DNA from: Exilibacterium sp.
GTDB lineage: Bacteria > Pseudomonadota > Gammaproteobacteria > Pseudomonadales > Cellvibrionaceae
Direction: 5' to 3'
NCBI GenBank assembly: GCA_028280195.1
Contig: JANQMH010000010.1
Span: forward strand, 1-64,000
Length of the DNA stretch: 64,000 nt
The notes under the pieces are model-generated. The model had not been told where the DNA came from and searched no databases. It worked only from the letters and a program-made list of their open reading frames with translations. A program made the position numbers and the translations under genes. Shown here in pieces: positions 53,343-64,000 of this stretch (position 1 is the first letter of the stretch; each line of letters starts with the position of its first letter).

Positions 53343-53358
53343 AGCATTTTATGTGCCA
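53343..53358 (-). promoter_or_regulatory. Sigma54 (-24/-12) promoter of the sRNA
   Basis: On the minus strand TGGCACATAAAATGCT matches TGGCAC-N5-TTGCW at the invariant GG and GC with exact 10-bp spacing between them. It predicts initiation about 12 nt downstream, near 53332. Sigma54 dependence fits activation by CbrB, encoded just upstream. Confidence 0.85.
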
Positions 53359-53454
53359 GTAATGGTTTTATTATAAAAAACAAGACTTTACCTTTATTTA
53401 CACTTTTATGGTGATCCAAAGGAACTTTGTTTCGTTACCTATTGTCCCGCAGGC

Positions 53455-53480
53455 TGTTACTCCGAGCACCGGCGGTAACA
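53455..53480. promoter_or_regulatory. CbrB-type upstream activator site
   Basis: TGTTAC-N14-GTAACA is a perfect inverted repeat with exactly the spacing described for CbrB binding at Pseudomonas crcZ. It is 97 bp from the -24 element and 32 bp after the cbrB stop. A further GTTAC half-site lies at 53434-53438. Confidence 0.85.
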
Positions 53481-53511
53481 CATTGAATTTATGGGGATAC
53501 GGATTTGTGGG

Positions 53512-54924
53512 CTATTTAGCAGCGGCGATGGTGGGTTTTTTGCGCGGGATGCCCAGCCGCTGGCGGCGCTCCCACAGGCATTTGCGGCTGACGCCGAGTT
53601 TGCGCGCCAGTTCGGTTTCGCTCATCGAGTCCTGGTGCTCGAGCACGAAACGCTGGAAATAGTCCTCCAGCGACAGGTTCTCGTTGGGCTCGTTGCTGTT
53701 GTAGACCGACATGGCGGTGTTGCGGGCGGCGGCGGAATAGGGGTCGCTGTCAGCGATATCCACATCCACCTTGACCAGATCCAGGTCTATCGACAGCAGA
53801 TCGTGGCTGATTTCATGGTCGTCCTCGCACAGAATCACCGCGCGCTGGATGGCGTTTTCCATCTCCCGGACATTGCCGGGCCAGGTATAGGTGGTGACCG
53901 CCTGGATGGCCTCTGGCGACAGCCCCAGCAGCGGCTTGCCCAATTGCTCGCAGTAGCGTTCCAGCAGGCTCTCGGCCAGGGCGATGATGTCCTTGCCGCG
54001 CTCACGCAGCGGCGGCAGCATCAGCTGCACCACATTGATGCGGTAGAACAGGTCTTCGCGAAACTCGCCGTCCTGGCACAGCTTGCGCAGGTCGCGGTGG
54101 GTGGCGGCGATCAGCCGCACATTGACCTTGCGCGACTCCACCGAGCCGATGGGCCTGACCTCACCCTCCTGCAATACCCGCAGCAGCCGCGCCTGGGCCT
54201 CCAGCGGCAGTTCGCCGATCTCGTCGAGAAACAGCGAGCCGCCGTCGGCGGCTGCCACCAGGCCGTCACGGGTGGTGGCGGCGCCGGTGAAGGCGCCCTT
54301 TTCGTGACCAAAAAGCTCCGATTCGATCAGGGTTTCCGGTATGGCGGCACAGTTGACACAGATCAGCGCTTCCCCGGCACGCGGGCTCTCCTCATGGATG
54401 GCCCGGGCCACCAGTTCTTTGCCGGTGCCGGTTTCGCCGTGCACCAGCACCGTGGCCTGGGTCGGCGCTACCTTGTGGATGCGGTTGTAGAGTTCCTGCA
54501 TCACCGTGCTGGAGCCTATCATGCCGCTGATGGCGTGGCTGGAGGTCTTCGACTGGCGCTTTTTCCTGGCGGCGTTGGCCTTGCCGATGACCCGCTTCAC
54601 CGCCGCTACCATCTCATCGTGATCGAAGGGCTTGGCGATATAGTCCACCGCGCCCATACGCATGGAGTCGACCGCCGAGCGCAGGCTGGCATAGCTGGTC
54701 ATGATCAGCACCGGCACCTCGCCGGCCAGCTTGATCATATCCGTGCCGGGCGCGCCAGGCAGGCGTAAGTCACTGATAATCAAGCTGAAATTGTTGAGGC
54801 TGAACTTGGTGGTAGCCTCCTTGACGGAGCCGGCCTCGCTGACCTGGTACTTGTTCCGCTCCAGTAACTTGCGCAGGGCGGTGCGGATGATAACTTCGTC
54901 TTCGACTATCAGGATTTGGCTCAT
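53512..54924 (-). CDS. cbrB: Sigma54-dependent response regulator CbrB
   Basis: A 470-residue NtrC-type activator. The receiver domain has phospho-acceptor Asp52 (IISDLRLPG) and Lys in YIAKPFD. The AAA+ domain (about 135-370) shows GETGTGKE, the sigma54 contact loop GAFTGA and [10 protein letters not shown]. The C-terminal Fis-like HTH reads [19 protein letters not shown]. Length and gene order (cbrA upstream, pcnB downstream) match Pseudomonas CbrB, which responds to carbon/nitrogen balance. Its expected target site and promoter lie directly after the gene. Confidence 0.93.
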   Translation of the reverse strand: MSQILIVEDEVIIRTALRKLLERNKYQVSEAGSVKEATTKFSLNNFSLIISDLRLPGAPGTDMIKLAGEVPVLIMTSYASLRSAVDSMRMGAVDYIAKPFDHDEMVAAVKRVIGKANAARKKRQSKTSSHAISGMIGSSTVMQELYNRIHKVAPTQATVLVHGETGTGKELVARAIHEESPRAGEALICVNCAAIPETLIESELFGHEKGAFTGAATTRDGLVAAADGGSLFLDEIGELPLEAQARLLRVLQEGEVRPIGSVESRKVNVRLIAATHRDLRKLCQDGEFREDLFYRINVVQLMLPPLRERGKDIIALAESLLERYCEQLGKPLLGLSPEAIQAVTTYTWPGNVREMENAIQRAVILCEDDHEISHDLLSIDLDLVKVDVDIADSDPYSAAARNTAMSVYNSNEPNENLSLEDYFQRFVLEHQDSMSETELARKLGVSRKCLWERRQRLGIPRKKPTIAAAK

Positions 54925-55027
54925 AACAACTCGGCTAGTGGTTTAACGCGGTGGCCGGCAAGCTGCCCGTTGCGGCCGAATAATAACCTATTTTCACATC
55001 CTTACCGATAGATTCAACCGGTATTCG

Positions 55028-57985
55028 TCAGGAAAGTGCCGATTGCGGCTGGCGCGGCAATTTGATATTGAACCTGGCGCCGATCTGGCGCTGCCGGTCC
55101 GCCGGGCTGTCGATATCGATATGGCCGCCGTGGTCGTCGATAATGCTGTAGACCATGGACAGCCCCAGGCCGGTGCCTTCGCCGGGTTCCTTGGTGGTGA
55201 AAAAAGGCTCCAGAATACGTTCCCGGTGCTCGGCCGCGATGCCGGGCCCCTCATCGGTGACACTGACCACAATCACCTCCTTTTGCAAGGCCGCGCTGAC
55301 CGTCACCCGGCCCCCCTCGGGGCTGGCGTCGCGGGCATTGGAGAGCAGGTTGACAAATACCTGGATCAGGCGCTGGCTGTCGCCACGCACCGTCAACTGG
55401 GGCTGCAATTGGTTGACGAAGTCTACCTGGGTCTTGTCGCGGCGCAGCTGCAGCAGGTGGATGGCCTCGTCCACGCAAGCCTTGAGGTCGACCGGCTGGA
55501 AATCTTCGGGCGACTGCTGGCCGATATGGGAAAAACTCACCAGCGACTGTACGATGCGGCTGATACGGCTGGTTTGCGAGAGAATCTGGCTGGCGGTTTC
55601 CTGCACCTCCTCGCTGTCCGATTCATAGCGCAGGTTCTGCGCCAGGCAGTCGATACCGGTAATCGGGTTGCCGATCTCGTGGGCTACGCCGGCGGCCAGC
55701 CGGCCCACCGAGGCCAGTCGCTCGCTGTGCACCAGTTCCTGTTCCAGCAGCTGCGTTTCGGTGACGTCCTCCAACAGTATGACCTGGTCCTCGCCGCTGT
55801 GGGCGGCCGGCCCGCGGACACTGGATTTGTGCAGACTGATCCAGTGAATGCGGTCGTTCAGCTGCACCTGCTGTTTATAGCGATGGCTGGAGTGGCTGCG
55901 GCAGAAGCCGGCGATCAGCGAACTCCAGGGTTCGGGAATGATACCCAGGTGCGAACCCATCACCTCGTCGGTGGGAATGCCGGTCAGCTCTTCCATGGCG
56001 CGGTTCCACATCAGCACCTCCATATCCTTGCCCAGCGAACACACCGCCAGCGGCAGTTCCTGCAGGGTATTGCGGTGATAGAGGCGCAGATTGTTCAGCT
56101 CCGCCGCCATGCCGGTGAGGTGGCTGCGATACTGTGACAGGCGGCTTTCGATCAGATTGATATCCGATGTGGCGCGCGTCTGCGGCACTTTGTAGGGAAT
56201 GTATTCATCGAGAATCTCACCGGCCACGCCGATGCCCATCAGCCGCGACAGGTTGACCTCCAACTGGTCGCGCAGCCGCCGCAGGGCGTAGGGGCGCCGC
56301 TCGCTGGCGCTCAGGTTCAACTGCCGCAGGGCGCGGTCGACCTCCTCTTCGGCATTGTCCCGGCCCAGGCGCTGGCTCAGGCGCTGTTTGAACTCCTTGG
56401 GGTTGTAGACATCCAGGGCCATTCTCATCGGGTGACTGAGTTCATCCTCGGCGCAGATCTCGGCGCTGTAGCGCTCCTCGTCACTGGGCTCGGTGGCCAG
56501 CGACAGCAGCACGAACAGCGCCACATTGACGCTTAGCGACAGCAGGGTAATAGTGTGCCAGTGCTCAAAGCCGAGCGGAATGGCGCTGGCCAGTCCCGGC
56601 ACCGGCAGGGCCGTGATACCGGTGGCCAGCGGCAGCAGCAGGCCCACAGCCCAGATCAGCGATCCGGCACTCAGGCCCACCAGCACGCCCAGGCGGTTGC
56701 CGCGCGGCCAGTAGGCGACGGCAAAAATGCCCGGCAGAAACTGCAGGGTCTCGATAAAAGCCATCAATGCCAGATTGGTAAGGCTGTAATTATTGTCCAG
56801 GGACAGGTAAAACAGATAGCCGCAGATAAAAACCGCGGCAATGATGCAGCGGCGCAGCCACAGCAGCTGCTGGTAGATGTTGTATCTGCCGCCAAAGTGA
56901 AACAGCGGCAGCAACCAGTGGTTCAACAGCATGGTGGTCAGCGACAGGGTGATGACCACCAGCGCCCCGGTGGCGGCTGACAGGCCGCCGATAAAGGCGA
57001 GAATGGCGAGACCGGGGCTGTCGGCCCACATCGGCACGCCGAGCGGAAAGTACTGTATCGCCATCGGCACGCCCAGCTTGAAGCCGGCCCACAGAATCGG
57101 GAAGATCGGCAGCGCCATAAACAGCAGGAACAGCGGAAAGGCCCAGGTCACCGTATAAGTGACCTGTTTGATGGGGTTCTCCACCACAGCCATATGAAAG
57201 ATATGCGGCATTGCCACGGCGGTGGCGATAAACACCAGCAGCAGGGTATGGGAGGAGGCGCTGCGCATGGGGTTGTACAGGGCTTCGAGGTGTTGCGGGT
57301 TCTGGCTCAGCCACAGGTCGAGTTGTCCCATACCGCCAAACACGCCGTAGACGGCGAGCAGGCCGATAACGCACAGGGCGCAGACCTTGACCAGGGACTC
57401 GAAGGCCATGGCGGTGATCAGGCCGCGGTGATTCTCCTGATTGGAACCGAACAATATGGTAAACAGCGCCAGAATGACGCAGTACAGCAGCGCCATGGCC
57501 TCGCGGAAGGTAAAGGCCTTCTGCAGCGGCGCCGGTGTTTCGCCCTCTGTCAACAGGCGCAGGGTATCGGCCACAGCCTGCAGCTGCAGGGCCAGCAGCG
57601 GCACCACCGCCAGCAGCATGCACAGCGTTGCCACGGCGCCGATCGCCTGGCTGTGATAGCGAAACACCAGCAGATCCGCCAGCGTGAGAATCTGGAAGCG
57701 CCGCGCCAGTTCCGCCAGCGGCCCCAGCACCAGCGGTGCGAACAGAAACATCGCGCCGGTGCCGAGATAGTAGGCCAGGGCGCCGTAACCGTATTGAAAG
57801 GCCAGTTCGATTACCCCGTAGAACGACCAGGCACTGGCGAAGATACCCAGCGACAGGATGTAAGTGAGCGGGTGCCGGACTACGGCGTCCGGTATCCAGC
57901 CGCGCTCGGTGCTGTAGGCGATGCCGAACAGCAATAACAGGTAGGCAATGCTGAGAAAGGCGACTTGGCTCAGATCAAATATCAT
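55028..57985 (-). CDS. cbrA: Sensor histidine kinase CbrA with SLC5-like transporter domain
   Basis: A 985-residue fusion, near the length of Pseudomonas CbrA (983). Residues about 1-500 form thirteen helices of the sodium/solute symporter family. Next come a linker, a PAS domain (about 620-730, with AVCSLGKDMEVLMWNRAMEE), HisKA with His769 in GRLAAGVAHEIGNP, and HATPase (NLLSNARDASPEGG, VTDEGPGI, GTGLGLSM). Histidine uptake is reported for the Pseudomonas domain; the ligand here is unknown. The ATG at 57985 overlaps the stop of a small upstream gene by 11 bp. Confidence 0.93.
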   Translation of the reverse strand: MIFDLSQVAFLSIAYLLLLFGIAYSTERGWIPDAVVRHPLTYILSLGIFASAWSFYGVIELAFQYGYGALAYYLGTGAMFLFAPLVLGPLAELARRFQILTLADLLVFRYHSQAIGAVATLCMLLAVVPLLALQLQAVADTLRLLTEGETPAPLQKAFTFREAMALLYCVILALFTILFGSNQENHRGLITAMAFESLVKVCALCVIGLLAVYGVFGGMGQLDLWLSQNPQHLEALYNPMRSASSHTLLLVFIATAVAMPHIFHMAVVENPIKQVTYTVTWAFPLFLLFMALPIFPILWAGFKLGVPMAIQYFPLGVPMWADSPGLAILAFIGGLSAATGALVVITLSLTTMLLNHWLLPLFHFGGRYNIYQQLLWLRRCIIAAVFICGYLFYLSLDNNYSLTNLALMAFIETLQFLPGIFAVAYWPRGNRLGVLVGLSAGSLIWAVGLLLPLATGITALPVPGLASAIPLGFEHWHTITLLSLSVNVALFVLLSLATEPSDEERYSAEICAEDELSHPMRMALDVYNPKEFKQRLSQRLGRDNAEEEVDRALRQLNLSASERRPYALRRLRDQLEVNLSRLMGIGVAGEILDEYIPYKVPQTRATSDINLIESRLSQYRSHLTGMAAELNNLRLYHRNTLQELPLAVCSLGKDMEVLMWNRAMEELTGIPTDEVMGSHLGIIPEPWSSLIAGFCRSHSSHRYKQQVQLNDRIHWISLHKSSVRGPAAHSGEDQVILLEDVTETQLLEQELVHSERLASVGRLAAGVAHEIGNPITGIDCLAQNLRYESDSEEVQETASQILSQTSRISRIVQSLVSFSHIGQQSPEDFQPVDLKACVDEAIHLLQLRRDKTQVDFVNQLQPQLTVRGDSQRLIQVFVNLLSNARDASPEGGRVTVSAALQKEVIVVSVTDEGPGIAAEHRERILEPFFTTKEPGEGTGLGLSMVYSIIDDHGGHIDIDSPADRQRQIGARFNIKLPRQPQSALS

Positions 57986-58151
57986 GCCGTTTCCTGCGGC
58001 TCTGCACGGCATAGGCGATCGCAATCACCAGCATCCAGATGATATAGGGGCGGTACCAGGCGCCGTCGGGATTGACCACCCAGTTGAACAGGGTGGGGGA
58101 GAATACGTAGAGTATCAGCAGTAGGAAGAGGACGGGGCGCTGGCTGTTCAT
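57975..58151 (-). CDS. cbrX: CbrX-like small membrane protein overlapping cbrA
   Basis: A 58-residue frame starting MNSQRPVLFLLLILYVFSPT with two hydrophobic segments separated by FNWVVNPDGAWYRP and ending in a basic tail (SRRKRHDI). Its TGA lies inside the first codons of cbrA, giving an 11-bp overlap, so translation of cbrA is probably coupled to it. A small frame in this position, overlapping cbrA, is known as cbrX in Pseudomonas. There is no strong ribosome site before the ATG. Function unknown; the symbol is by position and type. Confidence 0.7.
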   Translation of the reverse strand: MNSQRPVLFLLLILYVFSPTLFNWVVNPDGAWYRPYIIWMLVIAIAYAVQSRRKRHDI

Positions 58152-58168
58152 TGAGGGGGGAAGATATA

Positions 58169-58197
58169 GGGAAAAGGGAAAAGTTTAAAGGGAAAAG
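58169..58197. repeat. GGGAAAAG word repeat, three copies
   Basis: GGGAAAAG occurs at 58169-58176, 58176-58183 and 58190-58197, just upstream of the cbrX-cbrA operon. The 222-bp gap to the next gene otherwise shows only possible promoter sequence. Confidence 0.7.
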
Positions 58198-58374
58198 TAA
58201 AACATGGCAGTATATCGCTTTATGGTTGCGTGTAGTCCTTTGCCGATACTTTGGCGGTGCCTGCTTTTTTTCAGAAAATCCGCTGCAGGCGCCTGGTTGT
58301 GGCGGCTTTTGCCACTGAAAAGTCGTTTCTAGGTATGTCGTTTATTCACAGTTCGATTGAGCGGAGATAGCGCT

Positions 58375-58830
58375 ATGACCGAGATCAATATTCCAGAATC
58401 CCTGCCAGCCTGGATCAGAGAACATGTCGCCTTGTATCTGGCTGATGGCGAGGCCGGCCACTTATGGGATGCTTCCCTGGGCGGCGGCAAAGGTATGCTG
58501 ACCACCTTGTTGTTGACCACTGTCGGGCGCAAGTCCGGCAAGTCGCTGATTCTGCCGCTGATTTACCGGCCCAGCGGCGATGGCGGTTACTGTGTGATCG
58601 CCTCCAAAGGCGGTGCGCCGCAGCACCCGGCCTGGTATCTCAATCTGCGGGCCAACCCCAAGGTCGAGGTGCAGGTGGCCAGGGACAAATTCAAGGCCGT
58701 GGCGCGAGTGGCCGAGGGCGACGAGCGCGCGCGGCTGTGGCAGGCAATGGTCGACTATTTCGCACCCTATGCCGATTATCAGGCGGCAACCGAGCGGCGT
58801 ATCCCGGTCGTGGTGCTGGAGCCGGCATAA
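58375..58830 (+). CDS. Deazaflavin/nitroreductase-like family protein (DUF385 type)
   Basis: A 151-residue small beta-barrel protein. Motifs GRKSGKSLILPLIY, YCVIASKGGAPQHPAWYLNL and VEVQVARDKFKAVAR match the deazaflavin-dependent nitroreductase family (F420 or FMN/haem binding split barrel). Proteobacteria usually lack F420, so the cofactor here is uncertain. ATG at 58375 follows GCGGAGATAG. It is the first of four plus-strand small genes; role unknown. Confidence 0.82.
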   Translation: MTEINIPESLPAWIREHVALYLADGEAGHLWDASLGGGKGMLTTLLLTTVGRKSGKSLILPLIYRPSGDGGYCVIASKGGAPQHPAWYLNLRANPKVEVQVARDKFKAVARVAEGDERARLWQAMVDYFAPYADYQAATERRIPVVVLEPA

Positions 58831-58993
58831 ACAGGAAAGTCGATTGCGACTGCCGCCGGCGCAAGCCGCTGAATACGGCTGACCGGTCGCCGCTGCCACG
58901 GCGGGCAGGAAAAGGGTCTGCGTTGACCTGACTATGGCTTCATAGTTCATGCTTCAGGCCTTACATTCACGCTTGAGGCCTGGAGAGAAAATC

Positions 58994-59407
58994 ATGCCCG
59001 CCGATGCCGAAGCCATAGAAGATGCGGAATTTATCGACAAATTCGAAAGCCAGACGCTGGACCCCACCGACTTCAACCATGCCGGGCACCTGCGCCTGGC
59101 GTGGCTTTACCTGCGCCGTTATGATTTGGAGACGGCCATAGCGCTGATAAGCCGCGGCATAACGGCTTATGCGGACAGCCTCGGTGCTGCGGATAAATAC
59201 CATGTAACCATAACGGATGCGATGATGCGCATTGTCTCGGCGCGCATGCAGGGCGCGCAGGATAAAAACTGGCGGTCCTTTCTGCATCGCAATGCCGATC
59301 TCGCTGAAGACGCCGTCGCTGTACTCTGCCAGTATTTCAGCCGCGACAGACTGTTCAGTGACGAGGCCAGGCTGTCACTGCTGGCGCCGGATATCAAACC
59401 GATATAG
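58994..59407 (+). CDS. Conserved protein of unknown function
   Basis: A 137-residue soluble helical protein from the ATG at 58994. The most conserved-looking part is DFNHAGHLRLAWLYLRRYDL and then KYHVTITDAMMRIVSARM. I know this pattern as a widespread uncharacterised proteobacterial family but cannot name a function. Its stop codon shares one base with the GTG of the following MerR gene, so the two are an operon. Confidence 0.65.
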   Translation: MPADAEAIEDAEFIDKFESQTLDPTDFNHAGHLRLAWLYLRRYDLETAIALISRGITAYADSLGAADKYHVTITDAMMRIVSARMQGAQDKNWRSFLHRNADLAEDAVAVLCQYFSRDRLFSDEARLSLLAPDIKPI

Positions 59408-59943
59408 TGGAGGCGGCTTTGTATAAAATCGGTCAGTTGGTAAAAGCGTTCGATATCTCCCGCAGCACCTTGTTGTACTACGATAAGATCGGCCTGCTGC
59501 AGCCGGCGGCGAGAAGCGATTCGAATTACCGGCTTTACCGCCAGCGGGATGTTGACCGGCTGGCGACGATATCGACTTACAGGGAAGCCGGCTTACCACT
59601 GCAGGCCATTGCTGAGATATTGGATTCGTCAGCCAGCAGTGCCACTGAGGTGCTGGAAAAACGGCTGGGCAGCCTAAACTCCGAGATCAGCCGTTTGCGC
59701 AAGCAACAGCAATTGATTGTCAATCTGCTTGGGAAAAGCTCGCTGTTGAGGTCTGTCAAGGTTGTCAACAAATCGCAGTGGGTGAACATGCTCCGGGCGG
59801 CGGGCCTGGATGAGCGCGCCATGCGCCAGTGGCATATTGCCTTTGAGCGGGATCTGCCGGAGGCTCACAGAGATTTCCTGGAGTCACTGGGGATAAGTGC
59901 GGAGGAAATCGACAGGATCATTGCCTGGTCCAGAGCCGGGTGA
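59407..59943 (+). CDS. MerR family transcriptional regulator
   Basis: A 178-residue regulator. The N-terminal winged HTH reads YKIGQLVKAFDISRSTLLYYDKIGLLQPAARSDSNYRLY, with the STLLYYDKIGL core, followed by a dimerisation coiled coil (about 90-115) and a C-terminal helical domain with no metal-binding cysteines, so a small-molecule or protein signal is likelier than a metal. GTG at 59407 overlaps the upstream stop, so it may regulate its operon partner. Confidence 0.88.
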   Translation: MEAALYKIGQLVKAFDISRSTLLYYDKIGLLQPAARSDSNYRLYRQRDVDRLATISTYREAGLPLQAIAEILDSSASSATEVLEKRLGSLNSEISRLRKQQQLIVNLLGKSSLLRSVKVVNKSQWVNMLRAAGLDERAMRQWHIAFERDLPEAHRDFLESLGISAEEIDRIIAWSRAG

Positions 59944-60061
59944 CCTGAAAGTCCGGCAGAGAGGTGTTGTGCCTGGTCGGCGATAAACATATGGCGGGAA
60001 TTTTTTGGTGTAAGAGCTGAGGCCCGGACAGTGATTGCTTGTTGTTATGGTTTTTGAGGAG

Positions 60062-60101
60062 CCGGAGTCATTCCATAAAAGCAAAATGATTCCGGCCCCG
60101 A
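60062..60101. repeat. REP-like palindrome with AAAATGATTCCGGCCCCGA
   Basis: CCGGAGTCATT (60062-60072) and AATGATTCCGG (60085-60095) form an 11-bp stem with one G-T pair and a 12-nt loop. The right arm extends into the 19-mer also found at 47733-47751. The rest of the 220-bp gap after MerR shows nothing else. Confidence 0.65.
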
Positions 60102-60163
60102 TCGTTGCAGCGCAGGTTCGTTTCTCACACAGAGTTGTGTACAACCCCTAGGGAGCATGGTTG

Positions 60164-62482
<2,319 letters not shown>

Positions 62483-62492
62483 TTAAGCATCT

Positions 62493-62522
62493 CGATATTC
62501 ATTGATCTAATTAATAATATCG
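62493..62522. promoter_or_regulatory. Inverted repeat upstream of katG, possible regulator site
   Basis: CGATATT (62493-62499) and AATATCG (62516-62522) are perfect arms around 16 AT-rich bases. It lies 122 bp before the katG ATG in an AT-rich promoter-like stretch. An OxyR-like role is possible but the ATAG/CTAT tetrad pattern is not clear. Confidence 0.35.
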
Positions 62523-62635
62523 CTTGATCTGATAGAATTTTTTGATTCTGAGTGATATTGGCAATTGCCGGGGGAAGGTAGCCGGTGCTTTTGCAGCGTT
62601 TGACCGCTCCCGGCTGGAGCCCGCGAAGCGGGGCC

Positions 62636-63547
62636 CTAGGACAAGGGATTATCTGTTGCCATTACTGCCGGCAAGCCATCGCGCCGCCATCGCTGTAGCG
62701 CCCATTGCAGTAATATCGCCGCGCCGGCGTCGTGCAACTCAGCCGGCGGCGGCAGGTTGAGACACCGCAGTGCCGCACCCATATTCGCACCCGCGCGGCT
62801 GTCGTCGAGTGCCGCCGCGCCGGTTTGCTTGCTGAGTTTCTGCCCGCGCTTATTGACGACTACGGCAATATGACCGTACAGCGGCTCAGCCTGCCCGAGC
62901 AGGCGAAACAAAAAAATCTGCCGCGCAGTCGAGTCCAGCAGATCGCTGCCGCGGATAATATGGGTAATGCCCTGTTCGATATCGTCCACCACCACTGCCA
63001 ACTGGTAGGCAAACAGGCCGTCCTTGCGGCGGATAATGAAATCGCCGACCGCTGCGGCCAGCTGCTGGCTGCAACTGCCCTGAATGAGGTCGGTAAACGT
63101 TATCACCGGGCCCGGCTCGCCGCCGCCGGTGTCCACCTTCAGGCGAATGGCAGTGGCGCCGTCAAAGGCTTCTGTCCGCCGGCGGCAGCGGCCGTCATAC
63201 ACCCCGCCCATGGCGATGATATCGCGCCGCCGGCACTGGCAGTGATAGGCCAGCCGCCGCGCCAGCAGCCGGTCCAGGCAGCGTGAGTAAGCATCGTGGC
63301 GCTGACTCTGGTAGAGCACCTCGCCATCCCAGTGCAGGGCGTGGGCTTCGAGACTGCGCAGGATAGTGTCGGCGGCGCCGGCCTGTTCCCGCGGCGGGTC
63401 CAGGTCTTCCATCCGTACCAGCCAGCGGCCGCCGGCCTGGCGCGCATCGAGGTAGCTGGCTACTGCGGTAACCAGCGAGCCGAAGTGAAGGGGTCCGGTG
63501 GGAGATGGGGCGAAACGACCGGTATAACCGTTGCCGACCTCTGTCAT
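62636..63547 (-). CDS. gluQ: Glutamyl-Q tRNA(Asp) synthetase
   Basis: A 303-residue paralog of the GluRS catalytic domain that attaches glutamate to queuosine 34 of tRNA(Asp). The start GRFAPSPTGPLHFGSLVTAV carries the HIGH-like HFGS; the KMSKS equivalent is QKLSKQTG. A zinc site is visible in HCQCRRRDI and CRRR. The anticodon-binding half of GluRS is missing, as expected. It follows dksA by 42 bp on the same strand, the usual dksA-gluQ order. Confidence 0.95.
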   Translation of the reverse strand: MTEVGNGYTGRFAPSPTGPLHFGSLVTAVASYLDARQAGGRWLVRMEDLDPPREQAGAADTILRSLEAHALHWDGEVLYQSQRHDAYSRCLDRLLARRLAYHCQCRRRDIIAMGGVYDGRCRRRTEAFDGATAIRLKVDTGGGEPGPVITFTDLIQGSCSQQLAAAVGDFIIRRKDGLFAYQLAVVVDDIEQGITHIIRGSDLLDSTARQIFLFRLLGQAEPLYGHIAVVVNKRGQKLSKQTGAAALDDSRAGANMGAALRCLNLPPPAELHDAGAAILLQWALQRWRRDGLPAVMATDNPLS

Positions 63548-63589
63548 GATGGTCTCCGGCCGCGGGCCGGTGCCCTGACCAGACGGTAA

Positions 63590-64000
63590 TCAACCGCCGG
63601 TGGTCTGCTTTTCCTTGATTTCGTCGAGGGTCTTGCAGTCGACACACAGCGTGGCGGTGGGGCGCGCTTCGAGTCGGCGAATGCCGATCTCTACGCCGCA
63701 GGCATCACAGTAACCGTAGTCGTCAGCCTCGATCAGCTCCATGGTGCTGTCGATCTTCTTGATAAGTTTACGCTCGCGGTCGCGTGTGCGCAGCTCCAGG
63801 CTAAACTCCTCTTCCTGACTGGCGCGGTCTGCCGGGTCGGGAAAGTTGGCCGCTTCGTCCTTCATATGGCTCATGGTGCGGTCGACTTCTTCCATTAACT
63901 CTCTTTTCCAAGCCTGGAGCAGACCTCTAAAATGCTCCTTTTGCTTGTCGTTCATATATTCCTCACCCTTTTTTTCTTTGTAGGGTGCGAATCCGTGCAG
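63590..64000 (-). CDS. dksA: RNA polymerase-binding factor DksA, 5' end outside window
   Basis: The coiled-coil [20 protein letters not shown], the tip [12 protein letters not shown] (Asp-x2-Asp) and the zinc finger [25 protein letters not shown] are canonical DksA. An internal ATG at 63955 is not the true start: the frame stays open to base 64000 and encodes [12 protein letters not shown] before it, matching the conserved N-terminal tail of longer DksA proteins. The gene is therefore truncated by the window edge. DksA with ppGpp adjusts rRNA and amino-acid gene transcription. Confidence 0.96.
   Translation of the reverse strand: MHGFAPYKEKKGEEYMNDKQKEHFRGLLQAWKRELMEEVDRTMSHMKDEAANFPDPADRASQEEEFSLELRTRDRERKLIKKIDSTMELIEADDYGYCDACGVEIGIRRLEARPTATLCVDCKTLDEIKEKQTTGG

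Noticed and set aside
62493-62522. Definite OxyR box for katG
   Set aside because: The symmetric arms are real but the spaced ATAG/CTAT tetrads of OxyR sites are not convincingly present, so only a low-confidence site is listed.

Overview
The window is GC-rich DNA of a free-living gammaproteobacterium, probably marine and aerobic. The evidence is the block rimP-nusA-infB-rbfA-truB-rpsO-pnp, a Pseudomonas-like cbrA-cbrB-(sRNA)-pcnB-folK-panB block, glycolate oxidase glcDEF with a divergent regulator, a TonB-dependent receptor, an RND pump and catalase-peroxidase KatG. The exact lineage cannot be fixed from sequence inspection alone. I see no phage, complete insertion sequence, CRISPR array, rRNA or tRNA.

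Layout. 0-7 kb: three consecutive HupE/UreJ-like membrane proteins, a large membrane protein with a spermidine-synthase-like domain, and two convergent TIGR02466-type 2OG-Fe(II) oxygenases, one in an operon with an EF-hand protein. 7-16 kb: LysR regulator and MATE exporter, dipeptide epimerase, prolidase PepQ, an M1 metallopeptidase with a DUF6702 partner, and a carboxylesterase. 16-25 kb: a PspA-like coiled-coil protein with a multi-TM partner, SDR, AraC regulator, TonB receptor, a secreted protein and a cupin. 24-29 kb: a CerR-type TetR regulator with an RND adaptor and pump. 29-34 kb: glcDEF and a GlcC-like regulator sharing a perfect GntR-type operator. 34-38 kb: P1 peptidase and an eight-CxxCH cytochrome with TPR repeats. 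38-47 kb: the translation/RNA-decay block, preceded by a promoter and two terminators that define an unassigned short transcript. 47-49.4 kb: a less GC-rich accessory patch with a glycine-zipper miniprotein, a wHTH gene next to an internally deleted nucleotidyltransferase remnant, and a DUF1993 gene. 49.5-58 kb (minus strand): cbrX-like miniprotein, cbrA, cbrB, an intergenic sRNA locus, pcnB, folK, a deoxynucleoside kinase and panB. 58-64 kb: small metabolic genes, MerR, katG, gluQ and dksA, which runs off the window edge.

The main discovery candidate lies between cbrB and pcnB (about 53.08-53.48 kb, minus strand). It has a perfect TGTTAC-N14-GTAACA palindrome (the CbrB site type), a -24/-12 sigma54 promoter, and then about 250 nt of AT-rich sequence packed with AAC/AAU/AAG triplets (Hfq distal-face type) ending at an intrinsic terminator. 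Every element expected of a CrcZ-type Hfq-sponge RNA is present in a genome that does not look like Pseudomonas. A 58-codon frame overlapping the cbrA start matches the position of CbrX. Secondary signals are several dispersed intergenic palindromic word repeats, a 14-bp duplication that duplicates a start codon, and 16-bp and 12-bp tandem repeats.
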